The translations under genes were made by a program, and so were the position numbers. This document shows, piece by piece, positions 50,301-61,200 of a stretch of 64,000 nt of DNA; the stretch's first letter is position 1; each line of letters opens with the position of its first letter. The notes under the pieces are model-generated. The model saw only the letters and a program-made list of their open reading frames with translations. It was not told the DNA's origin and ran no database searches. The DNA lies in assembly GCA_002205965.3 (NCBI GenBank), contig NADL03000451.1, positions 1,736,001 through 1,800,000 on the forward strand, in the 5' to 3' direction. Origin of the DNA: Kappaphycus alvarezii. Lineage: Eukaryota; Rhodophyta; Florideophyceae; Gigartinales; Solieriaceae.

Positions 50301-50408
50301 GAGAGAACCGCTAGATTTATTTCCTTCATTATAGGTGTCTCGATCGCTTTCCTCATTGTAGCGCACACGTTTGGTGCAGTTGCGAGGAGATAGCAAGTGA
50401 TTCTGCAT
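47340..50408 (-). CDS. Large unrecognised protein with possible DDE-like core
   Basis: Minus-strand frames read in series: 50211-50408, 49821-50051, 49333-49869, 48334-49242, 47776-48291 and 47340-47573, for about 1000 residues if joined. The middle block (302 aa) is intact. The 47776-48291 block ends with a CDECNRKL pair and a later His/Cys, a probable zinc site, and an acidic Ser/Asp stretch. The last block (LMFGRHKKGSTGTGELSRGM) is Gly/Arg rich. No family is named with confidence. The size, the pogo element next to it and DDE-like motifs suggest a transposon protein. The breaks are single shifts like those in CCT5. Confidence 0.5.
48334..49242 (-). CDS. Core of the unrecognised protein, intact 302-aa frame
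   Basis: AVLLADYKMKYEP carries an acidic residue after a hydrophobic strand. About 95 residues later comes VVILSDNGDCYQN, and about 35 residues after that FIHTETQDGKPLVDALFA with Glu and Gly-Lys. Strand-Asp, strand-Asp-Asn and helix Glu in this order and spacing resemble an RNase-H-fold DDE transposase. RISWHGIVVFYF and HVVQSDTQQEV, between the first two, look like the intervening strands. I recall similar uncharacterised proteins from other algae and oomycetes but cannot verify it here. Confidence 0.5.
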   Translation of the reverse strand: MLSTIQFLNKLKSYLPAGRTDTITFVDDVKIKFMQYMAHVQRFNARQVALENLFGEIVMQRRHNRAVLLADYKMKYEPLRFREKTIDCFAKKRISWHGIVVFYFPSVYDSAGRYDGPKHLSLLFYDHVVQSDTQQEVLAVASIIESGMIRLKKEIPAVTEVVILSDNGDCYQNSTLPIIVPFVTKKNGGALLNFIHTETQDGKPLVDALFAIAMRHVSKIVAEGNDFTTPASLVTAVRAGGGLKNTAAELIRISRDNNRLQEWNSLKGRRNNGLSWIGRNNEYSYEGWNELGTKVSVVAYRY

Positions 50409-52335
50409 GTTGTAGTTGGTGTAGATGAAGAGGTCTCTGGCCTAGGCCGGATGGGATTTTTTGGTTAAATTCAGTGAAGAGTTTTGCCCGTTTGGGGAGA
50501 GAAAGATGATATCAGCGAGGGATTTTGGCTAGGGAGGGCGGCTCGAAGGTGATCGGAGCCATGGTGGTCACAAGGAGCTCAAGGGCAATGGGAACGACGT
50601 GGAGAAGATTGAAAATGATAGGGCTCGTATCTGTTTGAAACTTACCCGAGCACGACGGCTTTGTAATCTCAAAATCATTGAGTCTGAAACATTTATTTGA
50701 AATTTTTGAAATCCGATATTATTTGGGAAGGCCCTTTCTGAGCGCGAAATGCTGATGGGAATGCCTTACATGGCAAATATCTCTACATCCACTAATCACT
50801 ACAACTCAGAGGAGCGAGATTCATATCTTGTGGTTGAATAGCTTTCTGAGGGTTCCAAAAGGAGGATCAAGGATCAAATACTTGTATTTTACAGTATTGC
50901 ACATTACTCAGAGAAAATGTCCCTTGACTCGCAAAATCGCGGCTTGAAAGAAACAATTCTATTGTACACTCCAGAAACATCACGAGCAAAGTAAATATAT
51001 ATTACAATTAGTGAATTACTGAAATAATTCTAGTACGTAGCGATTAATTCCCTAATTGACTACCTTGGAATAATTACCAACTAGGTAATTAATTACATGC
51101 AAAAATATTTCCCTCCAAATAAATGCAGGAAATAAATTCTGCGATGTACAGGAACCGGCTCGGCTGCAACCGTGCCAAAAGAACCATTGTGATTAAACGA
51201 AAACCATTCAGGTGAGCCCGTTCCTAATTTCGAGTCTTCGGCTTATATTTTAGATAAATTTGATAGAACTCATCCAGTTGAGAAGACGATCATCAGTAAC
51301 ACAAATAATGGTTGATCCTTCGAATAGTGCCACCTCTGTACATTCCCCCAAAATGTGGCACTATATCGAGGATAGCCTTACTGCGTTGCCCACATTTACA
51401 CCTTGTATAAGCTGTTTTTACTCTTATAATGCTTCCTGTATTAGAAGCTGTCGTACCAAAGAGGAAAATTACTTCCTCTTAGCTTCTACAAATGCCAACC
51501 TGGCTATCCGCAGAAAGCAGCTGGCATCATGAACTTTGGAATTGTACGCCATGTCTTCAAACACTCTAAAATGGCTCAAAATATTCCCTTGCAACAACAA
51601 GGGTGCAATGACGCCGTCATCTTAATCATCAGATGGGTCTTCTTTGACCATCCCTTCATTACTCAGACACACCTCCTCTCCCGTCAGATCCATCTCAGCT
51701 AATGCATCTTGAACTACTCCTCTTGCCATGTACTGTACGCCGCTCTTCTTCTATTATCAACAAACGTTCCACCTCATCTACAGTTGGGGATTCAACGACT
51801 TGCTTGTAAACTGCGTCCTGACCGCCAACATTCATCTACGCATTTGCCAACTACAAAGTCATTTCTTGAACGGAAGTGTTTTTAGAGGCGTTCCGCATTC
51901 TACCAAACGTGGCTGTTATTAGTGCAGCTTTATCAGAGAGCAATGCAATTATCTTCAATCATCAGCGTGCAATTGAATATCTAAGAAAGTACAGTCCTTC
52001 AGATTTCCTTAATCATCTGAGCAAAAATAAGCATATACGGATCGAAGCCCACCGTCGACCTTTTCATTCTAGGCCGTATTATTTTGCATTCGTCTCTACG
52101 TTGCTGACGTGTTTCAGTATCTTGTACAAGCTGAATTAGAATTTGTTGGATTGGGAAGCTGGGAGGAAAAGTCGTATAAGGAAGGTGGGCAATGCAGTTT
52201 TAAGTTCGCCAGCCTTGGCATAAAAATTTACTCAGAGGTTCATCAACCACAGCTTATATACTACTCCAAACTCACACTAACTGTCAACACCAACATTCAG
52301 AATAATAACCTATACCATCAACTATAGACACTTCA
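50409..52335. other. AT-rich sequence without a recognisable gene
   Basis: Only short frames, the largest 90 aa (51260-51532, +) and 87 aa (51876-52139, +), neither with a motif. Around 51000-51100 there is a tract of ATTA/TAAT-rich sequence. Confidence 0.45.
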
Positions 52336-52339
52336 GTGC

Positions 52340-53600
52340 TACCAACCATTATACAGTTCCACTGCTATAACACATGTTCTGTGTGTCCATCTACCATACC
52401 TGGTTATCGTGTACACTGCGCTGGCCGTGTTGAATGGACAAATGCATGTTCGAAACCTCTTCATATGGCCACAACCGGAATAATAGGTTTCAATGACAGC
52501 CCGAGGCCAATTTCCAGCAACATTAACCCTCTGCACGAGGTCTTCCATACCAGAATGATTCCTACGTCCATAGGTTGATGGATGGCAGTGCAGTCAGGCG
52601 GAAACGTAAGAACCTTAGCTTGCTTACCAATATATCTAAGACCCGTTCAGTGTTTTTTGCAGTTATCCATGAGTAACGGCACTGATCGAGACGTAAATCA
52701 CCGCATCAATGGAAGGAACAAGTCGTAGAACAAACGTGGAAATTTTGCTCCACCTGATCGTGAGTTTTGCTGACTAAAGTACGGCACTGTAGGTTTAGAA
52801 AGCCGAAATCTACGCGGGTTTCTCGCCTCCCAATTATTGCCATCGTAACCTTAATTTAGCCGTCTGCATTTGTGCAGATATACTCAGTGATAGTGTCTTT
52901 TGCCCGCATTGCCTGTGTCCATCGCACCGTTTTCCTGTGTTCCAATAGAGATATGTAGGTATGCCTTGGTAAAAGTTTAAAGAACAGTACTGTCTCGGCC
53001 GTTCGAAAATACAATCCGCATCATACTGTAAAAGCTGTTCGCGGAGCTTCGACATATCTTTGGCAGCTTCCTCAGCCGATGCGATTTCTCATTAGCCCAC
53101 CAGAGAGACAGAACGCAATCTATGGCGTTTTTTAAACTTGTCTACTCGGCTTTTGGATGCAGAAACTTTGGTTAGCTTCTTGATAACATTTTCATTAATT
53201 CCAATCTCCGGGACTTTTACCTACTGCAGCAATGCCCGTTGCTGAATGAAAGCTTGAGTGACGGGCGTTTTGTACGCAAGCGCAGTGTTGAACAATTTCA
53301 AGGACGACTGCGTCAATTTTTGGAAGCTGAGACGCGCGAAATGTCTTCTTTGCCAAATAAAAGGCTTGCTAATTACCAAGCTTTATGATTTAAGAGGCCT
53401 GAGACTTCAACTTTTTAACAGTTTATCGGCCAATACCGTACTTGCGCATGACAAACGAGCCCTGAGCGCCACCATGGAGGAGGCGAGCCACCTCAATCTG
53501 TTCAACGGGGACATGGCGGGTGCGCTTTTGACTTTTTGGGAGCGGATTGCTCTCCATATTGATGCTGGAGCGGAAATTCATGGCATTGCCTGTGCGAATC
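52340..53600 (-). pseudogene. Second pogo-like transposase, decayed
   Basis: On the minus strand, HTH-like RKYGIGR and a Tc5-type DNA-binding stretch (ASKSRVDKFKKRHRL, then ASAEEAAKDM) precede the catalytic part: YDADCIF followed by RDSTVL (DETGLF region), RAKDTITEYICTNADG, then VPLLMDNC-KH (second Asp) and FPPDCTAIHQPMDVGII (third Asp). Order and motifs are those of DDE_1 pogo transposases, and the catalytic Asp pair after the first is intact. Frames change about every 100 bases. It differs in sequence from the element at 45-47 kb, so it is a separate lineage. No TIRs were found. Confidence 0.75.
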
Positions 53601-54055
53601 AATGGGAAAAGTTTGGTTTGTTTACTGTTTGAAAAGTTATTGTCGGTTGTGTCCCGGAAGATTGCATATAGTCAACGGCACTGCCTCTGATGGACTAGTT
53701 TGTTTGCTTGGACGGTAGGCGCCGTCAATATAGTTTCATTTGTGCAAATGGCTACGCTTAGGGAACATGTCATGGGGTTTCACCATAACGAGAGAGGCAC
53801 GACTCAATTTGGCACTATTCGGAGACCCCCTTTGGTACCCTTTCCAACCTAGTTGAAAGTACTTCTTGGTCAGTTAGAACTAAAAGAATCAGCTCTTATA
53901 ATGTCTGAAATTGGCGACGCCTGAAACGAAAAAGAAATAATTGTTTAGAAGAGAGTTCAAGACTTGTTTTTTTAAATAAAATACCTGAAAAGTTTATCTA
54001 GGTAATGGAATGAGTAGTATCTCTATTACTCCTAATCGAAGGTGTATGAAAGAAA

Positions 54056-55532
54056 TCAGTATGTATAACCAGATTCACCCGGAACGTGCTTGTGTCTCTT
54101 GAGGTAATCCGTAGCCTTCAGTAAGCATTCTGTCAGACAAGCCTTAAGCCGGGAACGCCATTTAGATCTAAAAGATAGAACCACACTTGAAATAGACTTC
54201 CAATGAAGTCGATGATGCGTTCGGGGTGAAGAAAAAAGTGCCACAACAGATAAAACCGTAAATTGCTTTGATATTTTCTCATAAATCCAGTTGTTTCATA
54301 TCCTTCGCAGTCGAAGACACACATTTGTAAAGATTTAGTTCAGAACCAATGGATACATTCATTTCTTGTACAATACGAGTATACTCATCGTCTGAGCCAA
54401 AAATGTTTATAACGGTCTGCTTTCGAGTATCTGATGCATTTTTGTCAGCGTTCTTGATACTTGAAAGAGCAGAAGCTTGAAGGTATTTGTCAGCAATTCT
54501 CAACATTACTCTAACTGCAGCAATATCAGATAGTGAGTATGCATGAATTACGCGCAAGAAAAAATTACCCCTTATCTTGCAAAACTTTGGGATCAGGAGT
54601 GTGGCAACGTGCACACAGTGTCCTAAAATTCGACACTTCTGGTTATTTCTGGAATTTCGAGTCAGAAACAATTCAGAAAGAACATAAGCTAGTCTCTTAG
54701 TCTGAGAATCAATGACATTTTGGTCTTTCTCCTTTTCCAGAAACGCCAAAATACCCGCGCAGCAGACATCTTTCGGATGATTTGTCGGAGCTGACTGGCA
54801 TACGACTAGGGTGGTACCTTCTTCGACTGCCGTGAAAACATCGACAATAGTTCTCAATTTAAGCTTCTCTCAGGGGGAAGTTCTCACAGCTGGGCCAATT
54901 TCAGTCCAGACAAAATTTCAGAATAAATCTTCTCAATATCAGATCCTAACGAGGTTCGAGATATAACGACCTCTTAAGCATTGCTACGGTAGATCCCCAT
55001 CTTGTCTTATGTCAAGGATAGGCCTTAAAATATTTGTCTTCTTTGAAGTCAGCTCGGAAACAAGGTATTGGGCTGCCACTACCGACAGCATGAAGAACTT
55101 CCCAGTCTGCCGCTCTTTTGTAAGTCAATCTACGTTATTATGATCTGTAAACGCCTTTCGATGGCCCTAAATATTGAATCTTCGGCGATGAGGACGAACA
55201 ACTCAAATGAATCACGATGACATGGGCATATCATCCCTTCGATAGCTCTAATGTTACAATACATAAAGCTCAGAAAGAGATTGAAAGCGGCCTCTGATAG
55301 TCTACAACCAATTCTGCACGGGGCCTGAAAAAAAACGGTTCTGAACTGACAATGTCCTTGAAAACTTTTGCGTGATCATTTCTGGAAACATGAGTCGGTA
55401 AGGTTCGAAATGACGGCAGAACGCTTCCGACGACTCCCGTATGTGACGGATATCAATTACCTGCTGTTCAGGTGATTTCGCCAATTCGTCGACCCTTGCC
55501 CTATAGTGCCAATTTTGGAACAAATCCTTCAC
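54056..55532 (-). CDS. Unrecognised coding-like region
   Basis: Two better frames lie on the minus strand: 76 aa at 55302-55532 (start MKDLFQNWHYRARVDELAK) and 192 aa at 54279-54857. The latter is helical and Cys/Leu rich (VHVATLLIPKFCKIRGNFFL, ADKYLQASALSSIKNADK). Reading frames between and after them (54133-54324, and down to 54056) keep a coding-like composition with scattered stops. Joined, they would give ~480 residues. Neither motif nor family is recognised. A transposon accessory protein or a host gene broken by indels are both possible. Confidence 0.35.
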
Positions 55533-58500
55533 TTAAATTTTCGCTTGTGTTGTCCAATCCTAGAAAAAAACGCGCTCAATTTGAAAGAAACAGAATAGAG
55601 GGATTTGAATTTCCATGAAAATGAAGGAAAAATTCTGTTATGGCCAAGAATGGACGGTCTGTGGTGGAAGGGACCAAAGGACCGGATGGCTCACCCAAAG
55701 GGGGCTGTGTTCAGGTTTCTGTCGCGGTATTTACATTTTCGCTTGGAACGTTTATTTCGTACTGAGTGGGGTATTTTGAATAATTTTTGGTTTCCTAAGG
55801 TGGGGGGGGGGTGATGAAGATTTAAGTATTCTGTCACCATAATTCTGCATTTTCTACTGAGTCCCTTTTCGTTTAAACTTGCAAGGAGAAAATGTGGAGT
55901 GATTTAATATTTTGAAAGATGGTCGGTGTGGCCCGGAATATCCTACAGGGGTAAATGTAGGGTGAACGTGCAAGGTAATTTTTCAGGAATGATTGTAATT
56001 GATTCACAACCTTATTCATTACATCTGTCGATGATATACGAATTAATTAACTGTCCATTTCTATCGATGAAATATGCAATAAATTGGCAATAAATAAATA
56101 AATTAGTATGTATTTACGTATGTGAGTAAAGGAATGTTTTGGTGATTATTTTCAAAATAATTCAATGCTCAGGAATTCAAAAAAATTTATGTACTTTTAA
56201 TGCAATGAACATTAACTCTCGGCTACTACCAGCCAGATGTTTAGATTGCCTAAACATAATTGATATGAGAGAGGCGGACTGTTCAGTGTTTTAACTTTAA
56301 AAATATCTTTATTTGGGTAAAATTTCGTTGCTTAGTCACTCCTGTAAAAATAAAAGATAGAAGGTGGGAAGCAAGAAAAGGAATTGTAAAAAAGTAGTTG
56401 CACTGGTTGAGCAAAGAAAAGCTTGGGTAATGACCATTTCACAGTTTCAACATACGATTTTCGACTCGATTTCAGTCTCTGCGAAGTCGAGGCTGCCGAG
56501 TCATTGTATAGCACTCGTGCCAGATAACATAGACAAGCAAAACTTCAGCAATACTAAGCCTTCACCTCTCAGCCGAGGAGTTTCATCTAACTAGTTCCCA
56601 AAACAATCCCCCATACAGTACACTCAAGTTCGGCAGGAAGTTTTACTTTGTGTGAGAGCAAGAACTACAGTGTTTATGTTTGATAACACCGTCCTTGAGA
56701 CGCACTCATCCCTGAGAAGGTAACTAACATAAGTACAGTAAAATAGGATTCAAATATTTCCTCTTGGAACCAAAAATGAGAATTAGTCTGAGCTTGAACC
56801 AACATGAAATCGAAACTAAAAGTAAGGGATGATTTATTAGCAACTAATTAGAGAAAATTTATTTTTCTATTTATTTGAAATAAAATACGTGAGAATTTTG
56901 CGATAGAAGGGATGGACTGAAGCATCTCAGTTACTTCCGGAGCTAAATAGCGGCTAGACTTAACCTTTTTGAAGTTTTACTGTGGCAAAATTTAGTCAAA
57001 CGGACTGAAACAAGAATTTAATTCAGCCTCAAGAGGAAACTGACAGCTTAGACAATAAAATTCATACCTCAACTTTAAATATATATATCTGATGAACTGG
57101 CTTGTTCTACAATATATGTTTTAAATCTAACTATTTAACTCATCAGAGACAGGCCTGTCCAGCATAGAAATTTTTTCCCGAATGAGATATCTCGTATTCT
57201 TATGGATTGATGGAGACTTTTTTAAGTTATGTGCGCGGTTTCCCTACGTATATTCGAAGTTTAGAGAATAATTTGAGATAGGATTACTTTAAACTACGCA
57301 ATAAGCTCAAAAGACGGAGAGAATTTTCAATGAAATGAAACATATCGGTATGGTTCGCTTTGCAATGAAGGTGAATGCCTTCCCTCCTGGAAACTCGACA
57401 ACAAGCAAGAAGTTTAATTTGACTGAAACGAAAATATCAGGGCCACAGGACGGGAATTGTAGCTGAGATCAAGATGTCATGGGCGAATTTATTGGCGTAG
57501 GAAATCTTGGGGATAATAGTAAAAAATTATCTGTTAATAGTCAACCCTTTATTCAAGCATTAATCGTGGTCGAAAGGACTTATGGTGAACAAATAGGTAC
57601 AAAACGGCGATTTTACTAGAATCGTGCAATCCGCAAGTATCTAAATCGAGTTTTTACAGGAAGAAGAGTTCGAGAATTAATCCGAAACGAACATGTGCGC
57701 TATTATGATGGGGTAGAGGCTGATTCAATTGGATGCAATGAAGTTAATGCCCCACTGAAACTTCGGCCACGGGCCTTTAATTCCGCAGATGATATTACAC
57801 AAGAAACTGGGAGGAATGCAAACGATTTGACTGTGGAAAGGCAGGTGGAGCCCGATGGTAATTTTATCTGTGAAAGAAATAAAACATATAGGATTTCACC
57901 AGAAATTGCTGCTGAGACTCAATCTCTGTTGTAAGTTGCAAGAGGGGGTGCGTTACGTACATTACACCAGTTAAACACGAGCATAATTTATCCAGTTTGG
58001 CGGGAGTGTCGTACGGATTTGGCTATATTATTTTGGGAGATTTGTATGCGAAACTGAAATTTAACCATAAAAAAACTGAAGAAAATTGCAAATATAGTTC
58101 CCTTTTACCGGGAAGATTTCGCGGGAAGAAATTTAAAGTGCCAAGTATTTTGACACAGGAAGGGGAGTTGATCAAGCGATACAGGAAAACGCAGTGGAAA
58201 AAGCTTCAACTAGTTATCGCAAAACCTAACAGAATGTAGAAGGAAATGAGATTTGTGGCAATAATGATGTTACATGAAAGTAAAGGAAATAATCGAAGTG
58301 TGCGGTAAATATCATGGAGTCGAGCTGTAGAGTAGCACTGTAAAGAAAGCTGATTCAGAATTTGTATTGGAGAGAAATAGTCAATCATGCGTTCCCTATC
58401 CGAGAAAGGAAGTATTGTTTTACATTATACAAGAGGAAATACCGGAACGCTAGCAAAGTGATTTGCCAAGGTATTTGAACCCTTTCTTGTCGAACAAGAA

Positions 58501-60169
58501 GGGACATCCAATTTCAAAAAGCAGTTTAATGATCCAAATGATTCAAATGAATTCCATGAATATTCATATATTCATGATCTTGTTTCATCGTTGAGGGTGG
58601 TTCAAGTGCCACGAGTGTTACCAAAGAGCTTTTTGTGGGGATGTTACTCTAATTGCGGGCTTTCGTTAAGTTCTTTTAGCTGCTATAATGGTCGGTGAGA
58701 ATATGTTTTCTGATATTTTTCCGTTACCAACAGCTGGTAAATCGATGATAAAGTTTATTTATATAATACTGTGCGACTTTCAATAGGATAAGAAGGGAGC
58801 AGAAGAACAAGACGACTCGCAAACCACTCGAATATGTTGTACCACTACGAAATGTCGTACAAAGTAAGGAAATTTCCAACGAAATTGAAGGTCCTCTTCG
58901 AAGATGGGAAGAGAGAACCGAAATATGTACATGGTTTTATCGGTAATGTTACATTTGCACGTAATCTACAGTTATATATTTTCCGTGCTAATTGATGTGT
59001 TAGATTGTCGTTTAATACAAGATACATGTTTCATGTCATAGTTGCTTCAATATTTATGGACTGCCCTGTCTGAGATATGAAATACATTACCGACAGATTT
59101 GTGTTAGTGATTATTATTTGAGTAACTTTAAAACTCGACGCACCAAGAGAGTACGGACTGGTCTGTTAGAGAGGTGTGTAAGGACATAAAATCGAATCTA
59201 CATACTTAGAACATATCCATGATCGTAGAGTTATACAACCTGAGTAAATGCGGATGGGACATCCACCAGCTATAATATAGTACTCATTAAAGACTTTATG
59301 AAAAGTTAGTACATGCGGTAATTACGTAGGAAGAAGAACAAATTTGAAAAATAAGAAAATAGTGAACTAAACTGCGACTTTCAGATACGCGCTTGGACAC
59401 TAACTTGTAATTCTGATAGAAACCTAAATGTACACCTCTTATTCGTTGAGATGGTTCCTTTTAATGAGCAAAACTATTCACTTGAACTGAATATCAGTGG
59501 TGGGATCATGATCAGTATTGCGATTATGCCCATAAATCACCAAATACCCTGACAGTATCCCTCCAGTAACCTGTACCAAGGATTTACACTATAAGAAGAC
59601 ATCAGTGCAACTTGTGCACTGTACTCACGCACCAGTGTAAACATAAGATCATACCTCTTTGTACCAAGCCAATGACATGGAGCCATCGTGGCTATCTCGC
59701 GTGGTTCTCGAAACATTTCGGACCCACCAGTCAGCAACCACTTTATGCCTCCTTGCCAATTGGACCAATGGGACTTTACCATGATGTTTATTGCTGTCGG
59801 TTACACTGATGGCTGCTACATGAGCCTTCAGAACCTTGTAGTTTGATACCTCCGGGGCCGCTTTTTCTAGAATGCCTTTGAATTCAGTACCGTTTGCTTA
59901 CAATTTATCTCTGCTGGTGTTGAGTATTTTTTCCATATAAACCCTGGTCTGATGTTCCGGCCTGTTTACCGGAAGCATCAACTAACAGTTCAAACATCGA
60001 TTATCTTTTGTGCGCTCAACACCCCACATCTGGTAGCATCGTGTATTCGTTTTTCAGTATTGCGAGTTCTTCCAATCCGACATTAAGTTAAAACCTCTAT
60101 TAGATTTGACGTTCTGTCCGATTGCAAGCAGAGACTAGCAGTTTGTTTTTTACTCTGATTCTTTTTTGA
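55533..60169. other. AT-rich region without a recognisable gene
   Basis: Frames are short and stop-rich. The best are 79 aa at 57695-57934 and 80 aa at 57997-58239 (both +), adjacent, lysine rich and without motif. Also present are a G10 run at 55802-55811 and the second copy of the dispersed repeat at 55891-55931. Base composition is clearly lower in GC than in the 33-40 kb cluster. Confidence 0.5.
55891..55931 (+). repeat. Dispersed repeat, copy B (partner at 2.57 kb)
   Basis: TGTGGAGTGATTTAATATTT followed by TGAAAGATGGTCGGTGT, aligned with 2569-2615. Confidence 0.5.
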
Positions 60170-60763
60170 ATAACGCTCAGTGCCGAAAAACAAGATTTCC
60201 AGGGACCGTCCTCGTCGCCGGACGAGTACAACGCAGAAAACTTACAATCATTCTTCGTCGAAAATTGTCAGGAGCTGACAACGTTCGAGTTTAGAGTGGA
60301 GCCAAGAACATTCACCAGAATCGTGGTGGAGGAACCAAGGACACCAAGACTATCCACCTTCTGTCTTCCCGAGGCTGTATCGCTATCCGCTCTACCGCCT
60401 ATACCGAGAAGGCCCGCAGTACCTCTCTCCAAGCCTTGGAAGCCTAAGAATACCATTCCGATTCTTCCTGACGCGGCTTCCATCGTCATCCAGAGAACAG
60501 CCAACCACCGCATTCGTAAGAAGACCAGAAGGCCTCGACTGACCAAGAACCCGCGATCGTCGCCCTTCCACTGCCGTCACTGTCAAGTCACCTGCACAGG
60601 TAGAGTGCAATGTCACGAGCACCTTAGCTCCCGTAAGCACCAACACCGCGCGGACAAGACAAGGCACATCTGCGATACTTGCAAGATAGAATTTCCGAGC
60701 AAGGCAGACCTTGAGCGGAACTGTCTGGGCCGTCGTCATCGAGAGACCGCTCGAAACGCTTAG
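60170..60763 (+). CDS. Small protein with two U1/matrin-type C2H2 zinc fingers
   Basis: The frame is open from 60170. The only start codon candidate is a GTG at 60296, so the true start probably lies upstream across a T-run near 60162. The N-terminal half is Pro/Glu rich (VVEEPRTPRL). The first finger reads FHCRHCQVTC with HEHLSSRKHQH, a C-x2-C/H-x5-H spacing. The second is ICDTCKIEFPSKADL followed by ERNCLGRRH, where the first His is replaced by Asn. Basic linkers (IRKKTRRPRL) suggest nucleic-acid binding. It lies ~440 bp before gypsy element 2 on the same strand and may belong to a retroelement or be a host RNA-binding protein. Confidence 0.55.
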   Translation: MTLSAEKQDFQGPSSSPDEYNAENLQSFFVENCQELTTFEFRVEPRTFTRIVVEEPRTPRLSTFCLPEAVSLSALPPIPRRPAVPLSKPWKPKNTIPILPDAASIVIQRTANHRIRKKTRRPRLTKNPRSSPFHCRHCQVTCTGRVQCHEHLSSRKHQHRADKTRHICDTCKIEFPSKADLERNCLGRRHRETARNA

Positions 60764-61046
60764 TAGTTGAAATTCGAATAAACTTACGAAAGGTAAAGAG
60801 AGCAAAACTTCAAAGGTTGCGTTCTCAACGACTTCGTTTGTGCTGTGTTCAACCTCCCGCTGTGGCTACCTTACGAACTAGCTTTCCCCAGTTCCTTGCA
60901 GTAGGACTTGTAAGTGCGTATCGCCGCCAGGTTCTAGACAGGAAAACAAACGTTCTGTAAAGCATCGGAAAGAGGGCTACTATAGCACACCCGACGTGAC
61001 TGACGTCAAACCCTTACGTCAGAGAAAATCAACTTTCCCAAGTTAT

Positions 61047-61115
61047 CGACTGGGACTAGAACTCGAGGCCTCTCACTGGTCTTTCGCTGGTCTAGCCAAC
61101 TCAGCTAGAGTGCAG
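61047..61115 (-). other. tRNA-like A and B box pair, not a working tRNA
   Basis: On the minus strand TAGCTGAGTTGGCTAGA (61107-61091) fits an A box and GAGTTCTAGTCC (61064-61053) nearly fits a B box, spaced roughly as in a tRNA gene. No cloverleaf can be folded: the anticodon and acceptor stems do not pair. It lies in the leader of gypsy element 2. Confidence 0.3.
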
Positions 61116-61200
61116 ACCGATTCTTAGTAGCAAATTTGAAAAAATTCTATTTAAGGAAAATAATCACACGTGTCACTCTTTCAGTGAATAGGAAAAGCCC

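Noticed and set aside
60392-60805. 137-aa frame on the minus strand
   Set aside because: Antisense to the zinc-finger protein, whose fingers are clear on the plus strand.
61047-61115. Possible tRNA gene on the minus strand
   Set aside because: A- and B-box-like stretches are present but the acceptor and anticodon stems do not pair and the B box has T in place of the invariant purine. Kept only as a weak tRNA-like feature.
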